Assembly (NCBI GenBank): GCA_009782655.1
Contig: WRIQ01000014.1
Location: forward strand, 1 to 12,375
Direction: 5' to 3'
From: Prolixibacteraceae bacterium
GTDB lineage: Bacteria > Bacteroidota > Bacteroidia > Bacteroidales > Prolixibacteraceae
DNA: 12,375 nucleotides
Positions 7,489 to 12,375 of the stretch are shown in pieces (position 1 is the first letter of the stretch; each line of letters starts with the position of its first letter). Below the pieces are notes generated by a model. That model had not been told where the DNA came from, did no database searches, and worked only from the letters and a program-made list of their open reading frames with translations. The position numbers and the translations under genes were made by a program.

Positions 7489-8112
7489 ATGCTGAACGAA
7501 GAGATTTTTTATACCGACGGTTACAGGCTGGGCTTGGAAACAATTGCCAAAGGTGCAACGCCTGAATCCGTATTTATCGGTATGCACGAATTATACGATT
7601 CCATAGATCGACTTATTGATGCTTTGTTGAAACGCGCCCTGCAAACCGACGTAAAAACAGATTGCTCCAAAGGGTGCGCATGGTGCTGCCACCAACCTGT
7701 TTTTGCCAACGATATAGAAATCGGTTATCTGATTGATTTTCTGCGAGAATCTTTCTCCCAAGTGCGCGTTGCTGAAATTTTCGAAAAAGCGGCGGCAAAG
7801 AATACAGTCGTCAGCGCTTTGCCCGATAAGGAGATGCTCAATTATAAATCGGCATGTCCGTTGCTCCGCGACAACGCTTGCATGGCGTATGCTGCGCGTC
7901 CCATGGCCTGCCGCATATATCTGTCAATGAATATTGCGAGTTGTAAGCGCTTTTTCGAAAAACCGAGTGACAAATCAAATTATCCCGCGCTGCTCGAATT
8001 TCCGCTCATGGCGGGCAGAATGCTCAATCAGGGATTCATCGCCGCGCTGAGTCAAAATGGGAAGCAGGTTAACGAGTATCGGTTGGAAGAGGGTCTGGAG
8101 TTGCTATCTTAA
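7489..8112 (+). CDS. YkgJ-family cysteine-cluster protein
   Basis: This 207-residue protein has no signal peptide or membrane helix and is probably cytoplasmic. Eight cysteines are arranged as in the YkgJ/UPF0153 family (CxxCxxCC-type zinc or iron-sulfur site). The first cluster is Cys59, Cys63, Cys66 and Cys67 (CSKGCAWCC). The second group is Cys123 (ACPLL), Cys131 (ACMAY), Cys141 (RPMACRIY) and Cys152. The RP-x-x-C-R segment is a typical family signature. The cysteines probably bind a metal or iron-sulfur cluster; the biological role of the family is not established. The ATG at 7489 is well supported by the GGAGG site and the promoter just upstream. It is transcribed separately from the efflux operon and converges on the epimerase gene. 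Confidence 0.88.
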   Translation: MLNEEIFYTDGYRLGLETIAKGATPESVFIGMHELYDSIDRLIDALLKRALQTDVKTDCSKGCAWCCHQPVFANDIEIGYLIDFLRESFSQVRVAEIFEKAAAKNTVVSALPDKEMLNYKSACPLLRDNACMAYAARPMACRIYLSMNIASCKRFFEKPSDKSNYPALLEFPLMAGRMLNQGFIAALSQNGKQVNEYRLEEGLELLS

Positions 8113-8155
8113 TTTCCGGTTTCTGTTGTATTACACACATCTTTCCTTGCCGTTC

Positions 8156-8211
8156 AAAATAGTGGGATGCCGGGCGTTTGAGTTTATTTAGGAAAGTTGT
8201 TCTACTATTTT
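8156..8211. terminator. Weak inverted repeat between convergent genes
   Basis: AAAATAGT at 8156-8163 is complementary to ACTATTTT at 8204-8211. The stem can extend about three pairs using G-T wobbles, with a loop of over 30 bases. It sits where both the YkgJ-like gene and the epimerase gene would need to terminate, but it is AT-rich, has a long loop and lacks a clear T-run. I regard it as a weak candidate bidirectional terminator. Confidence 0.2.
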
Positions 8212-8233
8212 CAGCCCCATACAATTTTGATTT

Positions 8234-9250
8234 TTAAAATCCAACTCCTTCTTTCAGAAACCATTCGGCAAATCGGTTTAAGCCGGTTTCGATGGACGTG
8301 AAGGGATGATAACCCACTTCGTTTTCCAAATCGGAAACATCGGCAAAAGTTTTATACACATCGCCGGGCTGCATGGGATAAAACTCTTTGAGGGCTTTTT
8401 TGCCGAGGGCTTTTTCCAATGTTTCAATAAAATACATCAGGCTCACCGGCGACGAATTTCCGATGTTATATACTTTTGTTGGCGGCGATTCGTTTAACGA
8501 CGGTTTTTTCAGAATCCGCACAATGCCTTCCACAATGTCGTCGATATAAGTGAAATCGCGGTATAAATCGCCATTGTTGAAAACCTTAATCGGTTTGCCG
8601 CTCACGATGTTTTTGGCGAAGGAAAAGTAAGCCATATCGGGGCGCCCCCACGGGCCATAAACCGTGAAAAAACGAAGTCCCGTGGATTGAATGCCGAACA
8701 GGTGCGCATATGTGTATGCCATCAGTTCGTTGCTCTTTTTTGTGGCCGCATAGAGGCTCACGGGCGCATCGGTGCGCTGGCTCGTCGACAACGGCATTTG
8801 GACGCTATTGCCGTAAACGCTTGACGAGCTGGCATACAGCAAATGATTGACCGGATGGCGGCGGCACGCTTCCAAAATATTCAGAAAACCTTTTATATTG
8901 CTGCTGACGTATGCCTTCGGGTTTTCGAGGCTGTAGCGCACACCCGCCTGCGCCGCCAGATTGCATACCACATCGAACTGCTCCGATTCGAATAAATGAA
9001 AAATAACCTGCTCATCTTCAAGGGCGGCCTTTTTAAACTTGTAACCAGCATATTTTTCGCTTTGCACCATTTCGCCCGAGCCGCCAACCTGCCGTTCGAT
9101 GCCGGATTCAGCAAGCCGCGCATATTTCAACGCAGGATTGTAATAATCGTTGATGTTGTCGATTCCAACCACTTGGTAACCAAGCTCAAGCAGCTTTTCC
9201 GTAAGGTGAAAGCCGACAAACCCGGCGCTACCGGTAACCAATATTTTCAT
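8234..9250 (-). CDS. NAD-dependent epimerase, probably UDP-glucuronate 4-epimerase
   Basis: This 338-residue extended short-chain dehydrogenase would interconvert UDP-glucuronate and UDP-galacturonate by C4 oxidation and reduction with bound NAD, supplying sugars for surface polysaccharides. The Rossmann motif GSAGFVG is at residues 7-13 and the NAD-ribose Asp at 31. The serine-rich active-site strand ASSSSVYG is at 140-147, and the catalytic YxxxK is Tyr167-Lys171. The segments RYSLENPKAYVSSNIKGF, TGLRFFTVYGPWGRPDMA and RDFTYIDDIVEGI are characteristic of the CapI/LspL/GAE branch, which distinguishes it from GalE. Length is normal. A Gly/Ser-containing stretch near residues 54-66 occupies a variable region. 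A single exact -7 box upstream suggests it is monocistronic. It is not in a visible polysaccharide cluster. The family is certain; substrate specificity is inferred. Confidence 0.9.
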   Translation of the reverse strand: MKILVTGSAGFVGFHLTEKLLELGYQVVGIDNINDYYNPALKYARLAESGIERQVGGSGEMVQSEKYAGYKFKKAALEDEQVIFHLFESEQFDVVCNLAAQAGVRYSLENPKAYVSSNIKGFLNILEACRRHPVNHLLYASSSSVYGNSVQMPLSTSQRTDAPVSLYAATKKSNELMAYTYAHLFGIQSTGLRFFTVYGPWGRPDMAYFSFAKNIVSGKPIKVFNNGDLYRDFTYIDDIVEGIVRILKKPSLNESPPTKVYNIGNSSPVSLMYFIETLEKALGKKALKEFYPMQPGDVYKTFADVSDLENEVGYHPFTSIETGLNRFAEWFLKEGVGF

Positions 9251-9282
9251 TCTATCCTAAAAAATGTGTTCATATAAAAAAA

Positions 9283-9290
9283 CAAAAATA
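9283..9290 (-). promoter_or_regulatory. -7 box of the epimerase gene
   Basis: On the minus strand TATTTTTG matches TAnnTTTG exactly, 32 bases before the ATG at 9250-9248. No TTTG lies at 19-21 bases upstream; the nearest TTTG is about 26 bases away. The initiation point would fall near 9275, leaving a leader of about 25 bases. Confidence 0.5.
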
Positions 9291-9332
9291 ACATTGTTTG
9301 CCGATACTCTTTCGAACAAATTGCAATGTTAT
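9288..9332. promoter_or_regulatory. Inverted repeat over the epimerase promoter, possible operator
   Basis: ATAACATTG at 9288-9296 is the exact reverse complement of CAATGTTAT at 9324-9332. A further pairing of TTTG 9297-9300 with CAAA 9317-9320 is possible if a three-base bulge is allowed. The repeat covers the -33 side of the epimerase promoter, a position suited to a regulator. It could also form a hairpin or be a chance match. Confidence 0.3.
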
Positions 9333-9462
9333 GTGTTTATATCTTGTACACGATTGGGATTGAAAACAGAATTTGGAAGGGTAACATATTATATATCAAC
9401 ATATTGAGAACATCATACTTTTTAAAAATTTCTAATATTATTAACCATTTAACTTTTTTATT

Positions 9463-9711
9463 ATGTGGTGGAGTTTTATCATTTTTATTCTTATCGGCGC
9501 AGTAGCCGGTTGGTTAGCAGGAATTATCTTGAAAGGGAAAGGCTTTGGCTTTGTAATTAATGCCATAGTAGGTATTGTTGGCGGTTTTTTAGGTGGTTGG
9601 CTGTTTGGGAAGTTGGGCATTTCTATGCTCGGTAGTTTTGGCGGTTTTATTGCAGCTGTAATCGGTGCAATAATTTTGCTGTGGATTATTTCTTTGTTCA
9701 AAAAGAAATAA
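9463..9711 (+). CDS. GlsB/YeaQ/YmgE-family small membrane protein
   Basis: This 82-residue protein is almost entirely hydrophobic, with three predicted transmembrane segments (about residues 3-22, 28-50 and 57-78) and a Lys-rich C-terminus (LFKKK). Glycine-rich packing motifs (GAVAGWLAG, IVGIVGGFLGGWLFG, GFIAAVIGA) are the signature of the GlsB/YeaQ/YmgE family, also called transglycosylase-associated proteins. They are often stress-induced in other bacteria, but their molecular role is unknown. Length is typical. The gene is single, transcribed divergently from the epimerase and closed by a strong terminator. No exact -7 box is visible; TACTTTTT at about 9416-9423 differs at one position. 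Its codons favour T in third position (many GGT and GTT) more than its neighbours, which prefer C, though strong bias in hydrophobic small proteins may explain this. Confidence 0.9.
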   Translation: MWWSFIIFILIGAVAGWLAGIILKGKGFGFVINAIVGIVGGFLGGWLFGKLGISMLGSFGGFIAAVIGAIILLWIISLFKKK

Positions 9712-9744
9712 AAACAAGTACAGGTTTGTAGAAAAAAATGAATT

Positions 9745-9790
9745 GCCAAAAAATTAGGCAAATGTTCCTAATTTTTTGGCGTTCTTTTAT
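9745..9790 (+). terminator. Intrinsic terminator after the GlsB-like gene
   Basis: A perfect 14-base-pair stem is formed by GCCAAAAAATTAGG (9745-9758) and CCTAATTTTTTGGC (9767-9780) with an eight-base loop, followed by GTTCTTTTAT. An A-run lies just before the stem, so it could also act on transcripts from the other strand. It lies 33 bases after the GlsB-like stop codon and insulates the mannosidase gene. Confidence 0.88.
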
Positions 9791-9897
9791 AGTATATTTA
9801 TCTTATCCGTTGCTTTTTCCCGCTTTTCGAATCTTTTTTTATAGTTTGCTTTATATTTATAAGCTGGTATAATTATCTTAATAAATACATTGGGAGT
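9791..9897 (+). promoter_or_regulatory. Leader of the mannosidase gene, promoter region
   Basis: This AT-rich stretch must hold the promoter if the gene is monocistronic, since a strong terminator lies directly upstream. The best partial match to a -7 box is TATAGTTTG near 9840-9848, which has three bases instead of two between TA and TTTG. No matching -33 element is clear. The start codon is preceded by GGGAG only one base away, too close for a normal Shine-Dalgarno site. Confidence 0.3.
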
Positions 9898-12375
9898 ATG
9901 AGGTTAGCTGTAATTATAGCGCTAATATCGACGGTTACCTTTTTAATCTCTTGCAATCCTGACGATCATAACACAACGACAATCATTGAATTGAACGAAG
10001 GATGGCGTTTCAGGCAAGTAGGAGAAACTCAATGGATGGATGCGGTTGTTCCCGGAACCGTGCATACCGATTTGATGGCAAACGGCATTATCGAAGACCC
10101 CTTTTTTCGGCTCAACGAGCGCGATGTTCAGTGGATCGATAAAGTGAACTGGGAGTACGAAACTACTTTTCAGGTGGACAAAAGCCTGCTCGTCCACGAT
10201 CGCATAATTTTCGATTTCAAAGGTTTAGACACATATGCGAATATTTTCCTCAATGGGCGCCACATTATGGAAACCAACAATATGTTCCGCGAATGGGTCG
10301 CCGACATCAAACCTTTTTTGAAAGAAGGCAAAAATGAATTGCGCATTGAATTTCTTTCGCCCATCAACGAAGGCATAAAAAAATACGACGCACAGGGATT
10401 TGAGATTCCTGTTTCGGATAACGATTTGGCCGAAATCGGGCAGGTTGCAGGCAAGAAAAAAGTGAGTATCTACATGCGCAAAGCAGGTTATCATTTCGGC
10501 TGGGACTGGGGACCGCGGATTGTTACCAGCGGTATTTGGCGCCCTGCCTATATCAAAGCGTGGGACAACGCAAAAATTGAAGATGTACAGATCATTCAAA
10601 ATGAAGTTTCTGCCGACAAGGCCAAACTTACCGCTGTTTTTGAAATTGATGCGCACATAAAAAATAGCGGCGCCATCAGCATCGAAAGCGAAGGCGTAAA
10701 ATTGGCCGACAAAAAAATAGAACTGGAACAGGGAATGAATCTCATTTCCGTCGATTTTGAAATCAACAATCCGCGCCTCTGGTGGACAAACGGGTTGGGC
10801 GAACCCAATATGTACGACATAACCACAAAACTTAATATCGGCGCTCTGTCGGTAAGCCGGAATCATCGCATTGGAATCCGCAAACTGGAATTTGTGCGCG
10901 AAAAAGATGCCGACGGAACCTCTTTCCTGTTCAAACTCAACGATGTGTCGGTGTTTATGAAAGGCGTAAACTACATTCCCAACGATATGTTTCTGCCGCG
11001 CGTTACCGACGAAAATTACCGGAATGTCGTCAACACCACGAAAATTTCTAACATGAATATGATTCGCGTCTGGGGCGGTGGCGTCTACGAAAACGACATT
11101 TTTTACAACCTTTGCGACGAAGCAGGAATTCTTGTGTGGCAGGATTTTATGTTCAGTTGCGCCATGTTTCCCGGCGACAAAGCGTTTCTCGACAATGTGC
11201 GTCAGGAAGCAATCGACAATGTGAAAAGGCTCCGCAATCATCCGTGTATTGCACTTTGGTGCGGCAACAACGAAAACCTGATTGCTTGGTACAACTGGGG
11301 CTGGAAACACGCCGAAGAACAGAAAAATCCCCAAAATGCAGCCTTAATTTGGAAATATTACGAAGACCTTTTCCACAAACTCCTTCCCGAGGTGGTTGAA
11401 AAATATGATCCGCAGCGAGGTTACGTGGCATCGAGCCCTTCATCGGGAACCGGTATTGTTCCCGACCTTGTCAATGGCGACGAACACTATTGGGGCGTTT
11501 GGTGGGGCAAAGAGTCTTTCGAGACCTACGCCACTTATATTCCGCGTTTTATGAGCGAATATGGCTTCCAATCGTTCCCCGATATTCGCACCGTGCGCAA
11601 ATATGCGTTCCCCGAAGATTACAACATCAACTCTGAAGTTATGAAATCGCACCAGCGTTCTTCCATCGGCAACGAAACCATAGAATATTATATGCTGAAG
11701 GAATATCGCCGCCCCAAAGATTTCGAATCGTTTTTGTATGTGAATCATGTTTTGCAGGCCGAAGGAATTAAATTCGGGCTCGAAGGACATCGCCGCGCCA
11801 CGCCTTTCTGCATGGGCAGCCTCTACTGGCAGCTCAACGACGTGTGGCCGGTAGCTTCATGGAGTTCAACCGATTACTACCAAAGGTGGAAAGCGCTTCA
11901 ATATTATGTAAAGAAAGGATTTGAGCCGATTTTAATCTCCCCTTACATATTGGAAAACGACTTGAGAGTGGCCATCATCAACGATAAATTGGAAGATATC
12001 AATGGCGAAATGATACTCACACTTGTCGATTTTGAAGGCAAGGAACTGAAAAAACACAGGGAAACGGTCACGGCGAAAGCCAATGCCAGCGTTGCGCTTT
12101 TCTCCGAGCCTGTCAATCGGTTTATCGGATCATTGCAGAAGAGCAACGTTTTCCTGATCGCCGAATTCAAAGTGAATAATCAAGCTGTTTCTGAAAACAG
12201 TTTGTTTTTCAGACCATTCAAAGAATTGCAGTTGCCCAGACCTGATGTTCAGGTGAAAACATTGGCAGCAAAAGGCGGATTCGAAATCTCGCTTTTCAGC
12301 GACAAGTTGGCTAAAAATGTGTATTTGGAGATTGGCGATGAGGATGGGTTTTTCTCCGACAACTACTTCGATTTG
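9898..12375 (+). CDS. GH2 beta-mannosidase, lipoprotein (3' truncated)
   Basis: The frame is open from ATG 9898 to the window end, giving 826 residues; family members usually have about 850-870, so only a short tail is missing. It would release mannose from the non-reducing ends of beta-mannosides. The N-terminus is a lipoprotein signal with lipobox LISC and Cys19, followed by Asn-Pro-Asp-Asp, which resembles the acidic surface-export signal of Bacteroidota lipoproteins. A sugar-binding domain holds GWDWGPR (201-207), a beta-mannosidase signature. The TIM barrel carries IRVWGGG (389-395) and DFMFSCAMFPGD (from 416). The acid/base is Glu459 in WCGNNEN and the nucleophile Glu554 in FMSEYGFQS. 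The segment LYWQLNDVWP (from 642) and C-terminal beta domains follow. All catalytic residues are intact. The long antisense frames inside it are shadows. Confidence 0.95.
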   Translation, partial: MRLAVIIALISTVTFLISCNPDDHNTTTIIELNEGWRFRQVGETQWMDAVVPGTVHTDLMANGIIEDPFFRLNERDVQWIDKVNWEYETTFQVDKSLLVHDRIIFDFKGLDTYANIFLNGRHIMETNNMFREWVADIKPFLKEGKNELRIEFLSPINEGIKKYDAQGFEIPVSDNDLAEIGQVAGKKKVSIYMRKAGYHFGWDWGPRIVTSGIWRPAYIKAWDNAKIEDVQIIQNEVSADKAKLTAVFEIDAHIKNSGAISIESEGVKLADKKIELEQGMNLISVDFEINNPRLWWTNGLGEPNMYDITTKLNIGALSVSRNHRIGIRKLEFVREKDADGTSFLFKLNDVSVFMKGVNYIPNDMFLPRVTDENYRNVVNTTKISNMNMIRVWGGGVYENDIFYNLCDEAGILVWQDFMFSCAMFPGDKAFLDNVRQEAIDNVKRLRNHPCIALWCGNNENLIAWYNWGWKHAEEQKNPQNAALIWKYYEDLFHKLLPEVVEKYDPQRGYVASSPSSGTGIVPDLVNGDEHYWGVWWGKESFETYATYIPRFMSEYGFQSFPDIRTVRKYAFPEDYNINSEVMKSHQRSSIGNETIEYYMLKEYRRPKDFESFLYVNHVLQAEGIKFGLEGHRRATPFCMGSLYWQLNDVWPVASWSSTDYYQRWKALQYYVKKGFEPILISPYILENDLRVAIINDKLEDINGEMILTLVDFEGKELKKHRETVTAKANASVALFSEPVNRFIGSLQKSNVFLIAEFKVNNQAVSENSLFFRPFKELQLPRPDVQVKTLAAKGGFEISLFSDKLAKNVYLEIGDEDGFFSDNYFDL

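Noticed and set aside
9441..9761. Minus-strand open frame of 106 codons opposite the GlsB-like gene
   Set aside because: It begins inside the terminator hairpin and consists of Pro- and Ile-rich antisense of a Gly-rich membrane protein.
10225..11334. Long minus-strand open frame of 369 codons inside the mannosidase gene
   Set aside because: The plus strand encodes an intact GH2 enzyme with catalytic motifs over the same bases. The antisense peptide matches no family I recognise and is explained by codon bias.
1..12375. CRISPR arrays, tRNA or rRNA genes, insertion sequences, integrases and toxin-antitoxin pairs
   Set aside because: Looked for by eye on both strands; no spaced direct repeats, transposase or integrase motifs, or RNA-gene signatures were found.

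Overview
The window looks like chromosomal DNA from a member of the Bacteroidota, probably Bacteroidales or a close relative. Evidence for this is the two exact matches to the Bacteroides-type -7 promoter box (TAnnTTTG), starts preceded by A-rich tracts rather than Shine-Dalgarno sites, the lipoprotein signal of the last gene, and an efflux operon layout typical of the phylum. Base composition is moderate and nothing marks a phage, plasmid, insertion sequence, CRISPR array, tRNA or rRNA.

Layout, left to right. (1) At 1-1026 is the 3' part of a gene for a right-handed beta-helix protein, probably carbohydrate-active. It belongs to a family often carrying uninformative database names. (2) A 448-base gap follows with a short palindrome and one doubtful small minus-strand ORF. 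(3) At 1475-7438 is a five-gene plus-strand operon: a MacB/LolD-type ABC ATPase, two paralogous MacB/FtsX permeases, a membrane-fusion (adaptor) protein and a TolC-type outer-membrane channel. Together they would form a tripartite pump spanning inner membrane, periplasm and outer membrane. Its substrate cannot be read from the sequence. (4) At 7489-8112 is a YkgJ-type cysteine-cluster protein with its own promoter and an unusually good Shine-Dalgarno site. (5) At 8234-9250, on the minus strand, is a UDP-glucuronate 4-epimerase-like enzyme, convergent with the YkgJ gene. (6) A divergent intergenic region holds the epimerase promoter and a possible operator. (7) At 9463-9711 is a small GlsB/YeaQ-type membrane protein followed by a strong intrinsic terminator. 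(8) From 9898 to the window end is a GH2 beta-mannosidase lipoprotein, cut off at its 3' end.

The efflux genes form one functional unit. The two carbohydrate-active genes at the edges may belong to larger glycan-use regions outside the window, but no SusC/SusD genes are visible here. All main genes fall into known families and I see no convincing undescribed system. The points most worth checking are the left-edge beta-helix protein, the paired permeases, the possible operator upstream of the epimerase, and the small ORF in the first gap.
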